A stretch of DNA of 64,000 bases, from the NCBI GenBank assembly GCA_021014325.1, contig CM037476.1, positions 18,698,827 to 18,762,826 on the forward strand, in the 5' to 3' direction. Made by a program: the position numbers and the translations under genes. Shown here piece by piece: positions 24,401-34,930 of this stretch; positions within the stretch are counted from its first letter, which is position 1, and each line of letters starts with the position of its first letter. The notes under the pieces are model-generated. The model was not told the origin of the DNA. It saw nothing but the letters and a program-made list of their open reading frames with translations, and made no database searches. Source of the stretch: Plazaster borealis (lineage: Eukaryota; Echinodermata; Asteroidea; Forcipulatida; Labidiasteridae).

Positions 24401-27400
24401 GGAATACATGAGTGTTGTGCAAGTTACAGAGAATTTTCATAACGTGTACAATGATTTAGGTGACGCGAAATAAAATAAAATACACGAGTTGAAGATAAAC
24501 TACTACTCCATTTAAAATGTTACATTAATGTTAGCCTCCAACGTGATCGTATCAAAAATAGTGTACAGGGATTTCACAGCCTTGTTTTTTGAGGATTGTT
24601 GTCAATTTAATCATATTTTCCTTTCTATAACTTGCCTTTATTGATTTACAAACCAAAAATAAAAACTGATTTTCCAGGCCAGTTTCCACATGACTGCACC
24701 AGACCAAATATATTCTAACTAATATTACTGTGGTTATAACTCTCTTTTTTCCCACATTGTTAAAAACACAAATTCTGAAGTTTGTGGAGAATTTTCCAAA
24801 AAAATACATGGTCTTGAAGGAGTGTGTTTGGGAGTAGGGGTGGTGCGGGGTCAATAAGACAAGAGATACAATACACAAAACAACGGGATTTCTATATTCA
24901 AGCTCTATTTCTACCGTGCCAGTCTCCAGAGGAAACTCGCCTAATTTGCACAGTCTATAAATAATGTACAAGCTCAGTCATAGTCTAAACATAGACGCAT
25001 TATTGGATGCTGAAAACGCACTGGCAAATTCTTTCAGGATACACTTACTAATGGAGTGAACAAGCACGAGACTTGCACAGTCTACCGTGTACAAGCTCAT
25101 AGTCTAATGTCGACGCATTCTTGGATGCTGAAAACACAATAGTAAATTGTTTTATATACCGTTACGGGTGTGAGTGCAACTGAAATCATCCACACTTGTT
25201 CTTAGATCACCATCTATTGCTAGATCTGCTGAAAGACTAACTCCTTGGTGTTGTTGAGTCGAGATCTGAGTGGCTTGCATTCCGCGAAGATTCAGAACTG
25301 AAAATATGACACATTCACAGAAAATATTCAAAAGCCAAGGATATATTCACTTATCAGTGATGTGTTACCGTTTCGATTGTTCAAGACTTAATGCAGTTAT
25401 GTAAAACACTCACATGAAAAATCAATCGGGCAAACCAACAAGAGGATTTCAAAGAGAACTAGATCTAATATACTCCGCACAGATAGCACAGATACCAGCC
25501 CTATGCAATCAATTTAAATGTGAAAACTAAAATCTGCTGACCGATAGGTGACAACAGGCCAAAATAAGTGTACACTCCGAAAGGGCGCGAGCCATTGAAG
25601 AATTTTACCAAATAGGCCTAAGGTAGGGAAAGGAGAAGCATAGAAACTTTCGTTAAATGTCCATGACAATTTGCCAATTTTTGTTTAAACATCCTTAGGT
25701 AAATGACTTAAAAAATGAAAACAGTTTTTATTTGTTATAAAATGACCACTGTTCATCAATAGGTGACCACTGGTCAAAATATTTGCTCAGGCCAATGACG
25801 CATTGGAGGATGTCTACAATTGGTTGAAGAATGTGGGAGATGAACCATTTTTTAAAATTATTATTATTAAATGACCACTACTTATACCACCAGATGACCA
25901 TTGGCAAAATTGTATGAACATTCCTAGATAAGTGAAATACAAATAAATTGAAAACAAACCAAAAAACGTAAAGTGTTTTTCAACTGCTGACTTAAAGGTG
26001 ATTACTAGCCAGAATTTGTGTACACCCTTAATGTCTTTCGGCCCAATGAAGCATTGGACCGATGCTGCAATCGGCCAAAGAATCTGGGAGAAAAAGCATT
26101 ATGTAAATATTCATTAAGTGACCACTTCTGACCGGTAGGTGACCACTTGCCAAAACCTGTGAGCACCCCGGAATGTAGCTCGACCCATTGAAGCATCAGA
26201 CCTAGTTAGGCTGCAATTGGCGTAAGAATGTGGGAAAAGCATTTTGTAAATGTTCATTAAATGACCACTACTGACCACCAGATGACCATTGGCCAAACTT
26301 TAGGGTACGTATCAAGGTTAAATTTGACTTAGTTTGGTTGACATCGGCCAAAAGTTTAAGAGTAATGGATTGTTTTGTTTTTGTTCACGTTACCGTTTGA
26401 CCGAAGGAAGAAATAGAGTTAGTGTGCTTCACATAGCACAAATATCAGCCATAATATGAGATATATTGAAAATGCAAAAACGACTGTTGATTTGGGTTTT
26501 TTTTTTTTTTTTTTCAAAATTACACTCTACTGCTGACCAATAGGTGGCCACTGGCCAAAATACATGTACAACCCAAATGGGGCTGATACATTAAAGCAAT
26601 TGCAAGTTTGGTAGCTATAAAAGAGAAGCCTCTTGTAATTTTTTGTTAAATGACTGCTACTGACTATTTGATGACCATTGACCAAAATTTATAAAAATCC
26701 TCATATAATTTTAAAAAATACAAGAACAAGAACAAGTTTTTATTTAAAAAATGACCGCTGCTGACCACTCGGTGACCCCTTTTCAAAATCTTGGCTTGGG
26801 ACAATAAAGCATTGAGCAAGTAAGGCCGCAATCAGCTGGAGAAAGTGGGATATGAAGTTAAATATTTATAAGATAGGCCCTTACTGACCACTAGATGACC
26901 ATTGGCAAAATGTTATGACCGTTCCTAGATAGATGAAATACATTTGAAATGTGAAAAAACCCAACTTTGTTACTGTGATTATCGGGTGAATAATGACTTA
27001 CAGAAAGAGAGCAACATTATTGACGTCTGTTAAATGCACTGAACACGTTTGGAAATTGTCAAAGACCAGTGTTCTCACTTGGTGTATCCCAATATGCATA
27101 AAATAACAAGCCTGTGAGCATTTGGGCTCAATTGGTCATCGAAGTTGCAAGAAAATGATGAAAGAAAAAACACCCGTGTTGTACAAATTTGTGTGCTTTC
27201 AGATATGAATAAAAACTTCTTGCAAGAAGTTTTTTATTATTTTAGTGAGAAATTACCTCTTTCTCAAAAACTACGTTACTTCAGAGGGAGTCGTTTCCTA
27301 CAATGTTTTATACTATCAACAGCCCTCCGTTGCTTGTTTCCAAGTAAGTTTTTATGCTCATGTTTGTTTTGAGTCATTACCAAATGTGTACGATACCTTT

Positions 27401-30400
27401 AAAAGCAAGAGTCTGATGAGGTTTCTGCAGAATCTTCACACGTACTGTCCGAAACACATGGCTCTAAAGTAGATTTATAAATATTTTTGATGGTAAACAA
27501 AGCACAACTTTTCAAAATAAGCTAATTTTAAGTTTCCTATAAAATTACACAAATCATTTTTAAAAGGGACTTTAATAAGAGTTTCTTCCAGGCCATTGAA
27601 ACCCAACAAAAATGATGTACTTCCACTTAAACGTACCATGTTGAAATTTGAGTGATATTGATCTACAGGTGGTGGTTGATGTAGATAACCTGTGACCTAG
27701 TACACAATTTAACATGTACGTTTTTTCGAAAATTTTTATTTTGCTTGTTCCATACACCTTTAGCTTTTTGTCCAGATTTGTGTATAATGTTATAATTATT
27801 ATTATTAAGTGTATTATTATTAGGGGCTCGGCTCTTCTGTGTAGAAACTCATTGATGTGTTCATAGTTTTGTTTATTATTAGTTGGCATTAGTATTACTA
27901 CTAGCGAGAAAATCCGCGATACGGGTGAGTCTAGTTAATTATAAAGCGGTTAGCCACCTAAATTGTTAGGCTTTTAAACAACAAATTACGTAGTCCTAAT
28001 AACATTTCTTCCCTGCTTTCTTCAATAATGTACTGTCGACAAACCGATGACGGTTTGCACAATGAAGACGTAACAATAAAGTCGTGATGTTTTCAGATCA
28101 CAGTAGGTCAAACGATATTGTGTTTTATGATGTTGACATTGAGATTGTTGAGCCAAAAAACACACCAAAAGACACAATGTAGGTGATTACTAAACGTTAT
28201 CAGAGAAACCTACGTCGCTTTGTTGTATTTGATTTGTACACGGGTAGAAATGCGCTATAAATAATGTCACGGTGACGTCACACATTGTTTTTGGCCATCA
28301 CACATTTACATTATCCAACGAGTGTACGAGAGAAAAAAAGTTTGATGATCGAACGTTTACTTTTGAGATGTAGTGGTCTCAAGATTGGCTAATTAATTAT
28401 TCAAGTCATCATAACTGAGCCAATTAGTTAATTATGTTAAGCTGATTATATTTTTCCATAACTTCGTGACCTCACCTTTGATATGATAAAGGATATGACT
28501 CTTAAGCTAAGAATGACTTTAGTAGTGAACAAAATGCGTGTACAAATCCCACGGGATTTAGTAAGAAACAAACAGTAAGAATTAAAAAATTCAGGGCGAA
28601 AACAATAGCTGTTCCGACTACTTTATCGGAACAGCTAATACTAATAATATTACAGATCTATGAAAATGTCATCATGCATACTGTGAGACGACATAAAAAC
28701 CACTTTATGACCACATCAGAGACTTGTCATTAGGCTATAGCACTCCTATATTAAATTTTTGAGCGTTACGGATTGCCAATCTTTTAAGGGTCTGTATACT
28801 TTTGGTAATGACTTTGAAAATTAATTGCAACAAAAACTTACTTGGTAAGAAGTACAGCAGCTTTGGAGAGTATAATGTATTTTGAGAAACTTTTCACTCG
28901 AAGTACTGCGGTTATGGAAAAAGATATCACTTTGTATCCCCACAAATTTGAATCTAAGAAGCGTCACTGCAGTCACTGAAGTTTCTTAGGTATTTTGTGT
29001 ATTTATATTCCAATTGCCTTTTGAAATGAAATTCTCACAGGTTAGTTTTATGTTATATATCTACAACTGAATAGGATTGAAACAAACAGTATACAATCCC
29101 TTTAACTCCTAATACTAATTCCCTTCACAGTATTTCAATTATAGCCGGATGACATTTCCAAAGGTCAGTATTAACTGGATATACCTGTATGGCAACCCTG
29201 AACAAAATGGTACTTTCAATTTTGAAGTTACTGTTTCTTTGCATAGCTTCAAGTCCCTCTATTCCTAACCGTCTAGTTTTCAAGAAACATGTACCGGGTA
29301 ATGCACAATGTTCAATGTAATAATAGGAACAGTCTTGGGTTTCCCAAAAATGCAAGAAGGCATACTCATCAATGCCCAAAATCTACAAACAATTTGGGGG
29401 TTTTCAAACCCTCCAACCATGATACGTCCTGCTTTGGTGTTCAAGATGGCGTAACTACACCCATTCATACCTGCGATGCATTGTTTGGACAAATCTTGCT
29501 TGTGTAGCATTAATGCCACCCAAACAGCAAATCCTGCCTTGATCAACCGCCCCCTTACTGTCTACGATGTGGAACAGCTACTTGCATACAGATATTGCAC
29601 TTCTGGTAAAATTTCTCAGTCAGTTTTACATACTATATAATTGATCATTGTAAACATCCGAAGAGAACACCAAATTCCTCCAAATCAGTTCAGCTTCTTT
29701 ATTGATGATGAATGCCAGCAGACTCAAACAAATTTTTTTTTGAGGGAGGAGTGGATATAGGAGTCATTACTGAATCTTGGTTTGCCCCAGTATGCATCAA
29801 AACCAATTAAACATGAATGGGTACTCTTTGTTCTCTAAGTGTAGAGAGCTTACGAAAATTGTTACTCTCCAAACGGCCATTGGCTTAAAAACAATGAAAG
29901 GATAACTTTGGAAAATACGGGGGAAGCTATGTGCTCCCATCCACTCCCGTAAGTAAAAATAAAAAAATAAAAATAAAATATGGTCCTGAAGGACGACTTG
30001 GGATATACTAATCGTCAACTTGATCGTAAATGTTGGCGTCAATGGGTTTTTATTCAAAATTAACGACTTGTGCACAAGTCGTAAATAGCGTCAATATTCA
30101 CAAGTGACTAAGGGCACAGTTTGTGAAATTGGTTAGAATATTGAAGTCAATATTTATGTACGATGTCCCTTCGGGCCACCATGAAAAGAAAGGTGAACGT
30201 TCTTCGGGAAACTTCAGAACTTACATATTGGTCTCCCGTCTCTATGCCTGAGATTTGTTTTCACATGACTCTGGAAGTACCAAGTACACAGTGTTTCAAA
30301 CACATTGGTTTAAGGGTTAAAACGCAAGCAATATTATTTATCCCCGAGCTGAAAGTCTGAAATATATATAAACTAGAAAATATTCAAACGCTATGGATAT

Positions 30401-32275
30401 TATTCACTTATCAGTGATGTGTTACCGTACCGTTTCGATTATTCTAGACTTGTATGCAGTTATGTAAAGCACTTACATGAGAAATCAAGGCACCAGCCAA
30501 ATATCGAACAAACAACACGAGGACTAGAGCTGATGTGCTTCGCAAAGCGCAGATACCATGAAATAAATTGAAATGTTAAGTTGAAATTACAGCTAACCGA
30601 TAAGTGACCACTGACCAAAACACATATACACCTGAAATGGGGCTCGAGCCATTGAAGCATTTGATCAAGTTTGGAAGCAAAATTATGTACATTTTCGTTA
30701 AATGACCACTAATGACGACTAGATGACAACTGGTGACATTTTATACACATTGTATAAATAATCTTTAAAAGAGGAAGGGAAATGTCAAATTCAGTTTTGT
30801 GGTGTATTCATTTTCCAATAGAGTCCTCAAGTGAGCGGGGAAAAATTCAATTTTCTAACCTCACATTAAAGTGGTGTTAATTGCCATTGCATTCAATAGC
30901 CTTTTAGTGCAAAATTTTGTCAACATCAAAAACATCCAATGACGTCATTCTGAGAAAAATGTGTCTCTACATGTGTTTACGGGGATGTTTGGTTCATAAC
31001 TGACTTTTTCAGAGCAACACTAGAAACATGACGTCATAGGATTTCAACAACTAATGGATCTTTACATTATAAGGAGAAAACAAATCGTCAGTCAAAATGT
31101 CAAATTCAAGGCCGTTTTGATTGAATATTATCGAAAGTCAGATATGAACCAAAACATCCCCAGACAAAAATGTAGAAACCTACTTACATGAGGAATCTAT
31201 CTAAAGGAAAATGAGTGCATCGCAAAATTGAATTGGTCATTTCCCTTCCTCTATAAAGGTATCGTACAAGTTTGGTAATGACTCAAAACAAATATTAGCA
31301 TAGAAACTTACTTGGTAACAAGCAACGGAGAGCTGTTGATACTGTAAAACATTGTAGGAAACGACTCCCTCTGAAGTAACGTAGTTTTTGAGAAAGAGGT
31401 AATTTCTCACTAAAATAATAAAAACTTCTTGCAAGAAGTTTTTATTCCTATCTGACAGCAAACAAATTTGTTCAACAAGGGTGTTTTTTTCTTTTATAAT
31501 TTTCTTGCCACTTCGATGACCAATTGAGCCCAAATTTTCACAGGCTTGTTATTTTATGCATATGTTGGGATACACCAAGTGAGAACACTGGTCTCTGACA
31601 ATTTCCAAACGTGTTCGGTGCCTTTAATGTAATACCTTTCAAAATTCAACAATCTGGCATATGGAATTGTTGAATGTTTGTTGGGTTTGTTGGTGTTTTT
31701 TTACAGAAACAAAGTTAATAACGATTGCGCCCCTTGAAATCTTACTGCATTTGTAGTAAAAAATGGAAAAATATATCAATTTTTATCCCAACAAATTTGA
31801 ATCTGAGAAGCGTTACTGACAGTATTAACGTTTCTCAGATTGTTTATTCTAATTGCAGATTATCCTTCCTGCGTGGACATAACCGCTCCGGAATTTCGGC
31901 AATATCTAAAAAAAAACGCTACCACCTTTTTGATATGAAATGTTCACAGGTTAGTTTTATGGTATACATCTACAACTAGGTAGGATTGAAACAAACAAAC
32001 AGTGGGTTCCAATTACCAAACGTACACAATCCCTATAACCCACATCTGTGTAAGTTTAAGAACATAAATAATGGTCTCTCGTCTTCTTACAGAGAACACA
32101 CAGACATTTATAGCGGTACCAAAAATGGGTACTTTGAGTAGGATTCTGCTTTGTTGGGTAAACACTTACGTGTGAGATTGAGGCACCAGCAGGATAGCGG
32201 GCAAAACCACACGAGGATTCCAAAGAGAAATATCAACAGGATTTTCTCCAGCAACATTCCCTCGCAGTGAGCCAT
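21133..32275 (-). CDS. Lectin gene B: secreted F-type lectin with PAN/apple domain, 5 exons
   Basis: Exons on the minus strand are 32275-32170, 25297-25166, 24392-24303, 21976-21722 and 21416-21133. The joined CDS is 867 nt, 288 residues. Architecture and phase-1 introns match gene A. The signal peptide begins MAHCEGMLLEKILLIFLFGI. Sugar-site residues are H78, R105, D107, C108-C109 and R112, which fits the spacing H-x26-R-x-D-x4-R that I recall for F-type lectins. The PAN domain has all six cysteines. The exon 2 donor is GTAACG rather than GTAAGT and the exon is one codon shorter than in A, so its splicing is slightly less certain. Intron 1 is 6.9 kb and carries two decayed first exons and a minisatellite expansion. 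The protein is very close to A, so the duplication is fairly recent. Likely role: secreted fucose-binding recognition protein, inferred from family. Confidence 0.86.
21722..21976 (-). CDS. Lectin B exon 4: C-terminal half of F-type lectin domain
   Basis: 255 nt between acceptor CTGACAG and donor GTAAGA, phase 1 at both ends. It encodes ERLSGAIVRAGLETD, AACGLPV, LCSPPVIARYVSVD and ALTLCEVMVEE. Confidence 0.86.
21977..24302. other. Lectin B intron 3 with a copy-specific insertion
   Basis: Its ends match lectin A intron 3. Between about 22940 and 24165 it carries 1.2 kb missing from A. That extra part includes a run of short CCCGT-containing blocks (23060-23285), a C-rich tract (23865-23950), and two copies of a 28 bp block containing CACTGTACGCGCGCGCGGCC (about 23975-24042). 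It also has a CA microsatellite (24127-24142). No exon seen. Confidence 0.6.
24303..24392 (-). CDS. Lectin B exon 3: sugar-binding loop of F-type lectin
   Basis: 90 nt, acceptor CGTTCTAG, donor GTAAGT. It encodes SHPWWKVDLG, NHCLGRITLVN and RGDCC, identical at the protein level to lectin A. It has no internal ATG, so it can only be seen as a spliced exon. Confidence 0.87.
25166..25297 (-). CDS. Lectin B exon 2: N-terminal part of F-type lectin domain
   Basis: 132 nt; acceptor TTTTCAG before TTCTGAAT. It encodes VLNLRGMQATQIST, SADLAIDGDLRT and FSCTHT. The donor GTAACG is a weaker match to consensus. The exon has no ATG and would be missed by simple ORF finding. Confidence 0.8.
25411..25490 (-). 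pseudogene. Relict first exon in lectin B intron 1, copy 1
   Basis: It matches the relict at 7024-7115 (TTAGATCTAGTTCTCTTTG, TTGGTTTGCCCGAT, TTTTCATGTGAGT) but has lost about 16 bp, including the CTGGTGCC part of the conserved CWCL codons. Not expected to encode anything. Confidence 0.5.
25540..26990. repeat. Diverged ~120 bp minisatellite in lectin B intron 1
   Basis: Blocks reading GGTGACCACTGGCCAAAAT or close variants recur near 25548, 25761, 25880, 25995, 26138, 26277, 26543, 26666, 26770 and 26892, mostly 104-143 bp apart. Between them are copies of GCCCATTGAAGCATT-like and TGTTAAATGACCACT-like text. Lectin A has a single unit at 7160-7380, and another partial unit is at 30590-30740. 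Confidence 0.7.
27030..27402. mobile_element. TTAAAGG-type TIR repeat
   Basis: Complete copy of about 373 bp in the orientation opposite to 7919, from TTAAATGCACTGAACACGTT to TACGATACCTTTAA. The central palindrome is AAACTTCTTGCAAGAAGTTT. Two 75-codon frames inside it are chance. Confidence 0.85.
27403..28782. other. Lectin B intron 1: unannotated
   Basis: AT-rich sequence with no recognisable exon. The only structured element is the hairpin at 28606-28637. Confidence 0.45.
28606..28637. repeat. Perfect 12 bp inverted repeat
   Basis: TAGCTGTTCCGA and its exact complement TCGGAACAGCTA are separated by 8 bp. It could be a hairpin or a dimer binding site; nothing nearby explains it. Confidence 0.6.
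28783..29104. mobile_element. TTAAGGG-type TIR repeat, second family
   Basis: From TTTTAAGGGTCTGTATAC to ACAATCCCTTTAA, with the inner text GGTAAGAAGTACAGCAGC. A related copy is at 48291-48680 and a left-truncated one at 31740-32037. Distinct from the TTAAAGGCA family though built the same way. Confidence 0.7.
29105..30477. other. Lectin B intron 1: unannotated
   Basis: No gene recognised. 30240-30350 resembles the SINE-like repeat at 10720. Frames at 29125-29546 and 29797-30075 have no recognisable domain. Confidence 0.45.
30478..30565 (-). pseudogene. Relict first exon in lectin B intron 1, copy 2
   Basis: Minus strand: GTTTGTTCGATATTTGGCTG, then GTGCCTTGATTTCTCAT and a GTAAGT donor. This matches the 3' half of the lectin first exon, with a deletion in the hydrophobic core. 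It is accompanied by 7160-like minisatellite sequence upstream. Confidence 0.5.
31252..31627. mobile_element. TTAAAGG-type TIR repeat
   Basis: About 376 bp, same orientation as 7919; ends ATAAAGGTATCGTACAAGTT and GTTCGGTGCCTTTAA. Uninterrupted, and shows the GACCAATTGAGCCC text restored when the 8182-9333 insertion is removed. Confidence 0.85.
31740..32037. mobile_element. TTAAGGG-type TIR repeat, truncated
   Basis: Shares TTACGTTTCTCAGATT-like, TGGACATAACCGCTC-like and AGGTTAGTTTTATGGTATAC text with 48291-48680 in the opposite direction; the left terminus is not recognisable. Confidence 0.55.
32170..32275 (-). CDS. Lectin B exon 1: signal peptide
   Basis: Encodes MAHCEGMLLEKILLIFLFGI followed by LVWFCPLSCWCLNLT, ending at a GTAAG donor in phase 1. 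Same length as the lectin A exon and an obvious cleavable signal sequence. Confidence 0.84.
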
Positions 32276-32330
32276 CTTGACAAACCACAAATACTGGTAT
32301 CACAGCTATCTATTCATAACAATATGAACA

Positions 32331-32380
32331 GCGACGTGTTCCATGCAAGCTCATATAGTGCTTTGAGTGACGTCAAACCA
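32331..32380 (-). promoter_or_regulatory. Conserved promoter block of lectin B with CRE-like and TATA-like text
   Basis: On the minus strand it reads TGGTTTGACGTCACTCAAAG, then CACTATATGAGCTTGCATGG and ACACGTCGC. It is 56 bp upstream of the ATG. TGACGTCA is at 32368-32375. ACTATATGA could act as a TATA element. Matches the lectin A block at 11432-11384. Confidence 0.5.
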
Positions 32381-32719
32381 CTTAGTGCAGGAGACGCACA
32401 TGCATAAAATAGGACGCACGTCGGTTTAACGGGATTGCTTTTTAAAGAAGCAAACACAGCTTCAATGAAATACCGAACTGTCATCGTTTGTAGTGTCGGT
32501 GCTAGAGGGGGCAAAGGGGGGATTTTTTCCCCCGACCAGACCTCCTTTGCTCCCCTACCCTAATTCCCATCTTAGTTTTCCGAGATCACCAAAATTAAAT
32601 TTCACCCCAAATCATTGCACCTACATAAATGCAATTATCTTCGCGTTATCACAGCTCAAGAATAACGCTAGTGTAATTCTCAGGTAAGCCAACGCCTTTT
32701 CAGTGGCACAGAATTACAT

Positions 32720-33629
32720 ACATGTTTAACCCCCTTAAATTTAGCCCCCCCCCTCCCCGATTAACAGGTATAGCGCCGGCGCTGTTGTTTGTGTTTGCGT
32801 ATTTGTTTTATAAACATTATATGCACATATTTCTAGAACAAGAATACATGAGTGTTGTGCAAGTTACAGAGAGTTTTCAAATTGTGTTCAATGATTTATG
32901 TGACGCAGAAAACAAATTAAAAATACACGAATGAAAGGTAAACAACTACTCCTTTAAATGTAACATAACTAAGCTCAATTTCCATGGGCTGCCATTTTGG
33001 GAAAAAAGACGAATACAAACATACAAAACAAACGCAAACAACACAAAACCATACATTAAATCATACAAATTTAAATAATTTACTCAAACATAATTTGAAT
33101 CCTAAGTTTTTGTTGATACAAAAACAAGGTATTCTGTGGAAACATGTCCAAATTAGCAGAGCTGGTAAAATGAAATGATAAAATTTGTGTAAATATGTCT
33201 TTGTATGAAATATTTATGTAGGCCTAGGTAAAGTTAATTGTGATTCTAAACAATTTGCCATTTTTGCCTTTTAATAAGCCTACTTTGAAAACAATGACGG
33301 CATAGCTTATTTTTATCAAGATTTTGATGTTAATGTCTTTTTGGTAAATTTTGTCTTAGTTGTGTGTGATCTGTTGCATGTTATTGTTATATATTGTTTG
33401 TTTTTATGTTTTTATTTACATTTGTTTCCTTTTTTGTCCCAATGACCGCCCATATCTTCCATGGTTCAACGTGATCACAAGGCAATTAGTTCTGAGTGGT
33501 CATGGTCGGATGATCTCAATGGTTTCAGTACTTACCTAAAACACCAATGATGAGGAAATAATGGCTTTTACCAAACAAAACGCTCATTTGTAACCATAAA
33601 ATAATAATATCGTCATCAAAATTAATGAC
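32720..33629. other. Fragment of duplicated lectin intron, then AT-rich sequence
   Basis: 32830-32970 (AGAACAAGAATACATGAGTG, TTGTGCAAGTTACAGAGA) matches the sequence immediately upstream of lectin exon 3 (24395-24535), but no exon 3 follows it. It looks like a remnant of a further partial lectin copy. The rest is AT-rich with no gene. Confidence 0.5.
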
Positions 33630-34005
33630 TTAAATGGGTCGTACACGTTTGGTAATGACTCAAAACAAATACTAGCATAAAAACTTACTTGGTTACAAGC
33701 AACGGAGAGCTGTTGATAGTATAACACATTGTAGGAAACGACTCCCTCTGAAGTAACGTAGTTTTTGAGAGAGAGATAATTTCTCACTAAAATAATAACA
33801 AACTTCTTGCAAGAAGCCTTTTATTCCTATCTGAAAGCACACAAATTTGTACAACAAGGGTGTGTTTTCTTTCATAGTTTTCTTGCAACTTCGATGACCA
33901 ATTGAGCCCAAACTTTCACAGGCTTGTTATTTTATGCATATGTTGGGATACACCAAGTGAGTACACTGGTCTTTGACAATTACCAGACGTGTTCAGTGCC
34001 TTTAA
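33630..34005. mobile_element. TTAAAGG-type TIR repeat
   Basis: Same orientation as 31252; ends TTAAATGGGTCGTACACGTT and GTTCAGTGCCTTTAA. About 376 bp, complete. Confidence 0.83.
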
Positions 34006-34519
34006 CAAAAAAACCAGTAAGAGCACTTATTGCCACGTCAAAGGCCTTCAAAACGCTGGATCGTAGCGCGTCAGACCACCAGCCGATAAGCAGTCTCCGT
34101 TGGGAAGTTCCGCCGTCGGTTTTATTTCTGAAATATTCGCTTATTTCAGAGTTGTTCGTTTCTTTCTGAGTTGTTCGTTTACTTCTGAGTTGTTCGTTTA
34201 TTTCACTACTGTGTTGTACGGTGCGCGCAGTTGGTTCCTCGCTCAAGGTATTTTCACCTTTTTTCTGTATTGTAAAAGCAATTTCATGCATTAATTTTGT
34301 TGTTGTAGTTTGTTTGTTGGGATGGGGTTTTGGGGGGTTTTGTTGTTGTTGTTGTTGTTTTTTGGGGGTTGTATTTTTTTTTTTTTTTTTTTTTACTGTT
34401 TATTTCTGAGTAACTTTTTTGTATAGGCCCTTTTTATCGTCTAAATTCATGTACTGCAAATTTTTCTAGGAATTACTTTAATATTTTATATTTGGCTTGT
34501 ATTCATTATTATTTTATAT
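34006..34519. other. Non-coding stretch with short tandem text
   Basis: Contains four spaced copies of GTTGTTCGTTT-like text around TTTCTGAG (34130-34205) and long G/T and T runs (34316-34395). No gene. Confidence 0.45.
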
Positions 34520-34930
34520 AGACGATGTGACCTCTGACGTCACTCGAAAACCATAACATGATGCGCGCGCATGTCGCCGGGCAAAACCTTTACTGACAGC
34601 CAGCTAGAAAGTACACGCAATGTTACCATGAGAACGCGTCTTCTTGACCGGCTGAAACATGACTTGGACGGTGTTTTGTCAACACAGGGCGGTTTGAATG
34701 TAAACAGAGCAGAGCCGTATATTGAGAGAGTTGCGACAACTTGCGATTAGAAGCCATTTTGTCTCCAAAAAATGCATTGGCGAATACAGGGTGCCAGACT
34801 AGTCTGCCCATTGGGTTGTGCTGCATTTGGGAACAAAATGGCGTCCAGCAACCACGTGACCGGAGAAAGCTGGTCCCTCCATGTCGCAACTCTCTCAATA
34901 CACAGCTCTGAAACAGAGGTCACATCGTCT
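34520..34930. mobile_element. AGACGATGTGACC foldback element hosting a nested MITE
   Basis: Ends AGACGATGTGACCTCTG and its complement CACATCGTCT. An uninterrupted relative of about 194 bp is at 42438-42631 in the opposite orientation. The extra length here is the hAT-like MITE at 34710-34910 plus its target duplication. Confidence 0.8.
34710..34910. mobile_element. hAT-like MITE, nested, with exact 8 bp target duplication
   Basis: Starts CAGAGCCGTATATTGAGAG and ends ACACAGCTCTG. Both flanks are AAACAGAG (34702-34709, 34911-34918). The empty site GTAAACAGAGGTCAC, read on the minus strand, is at 42444-42458. Confidence 0.87.
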
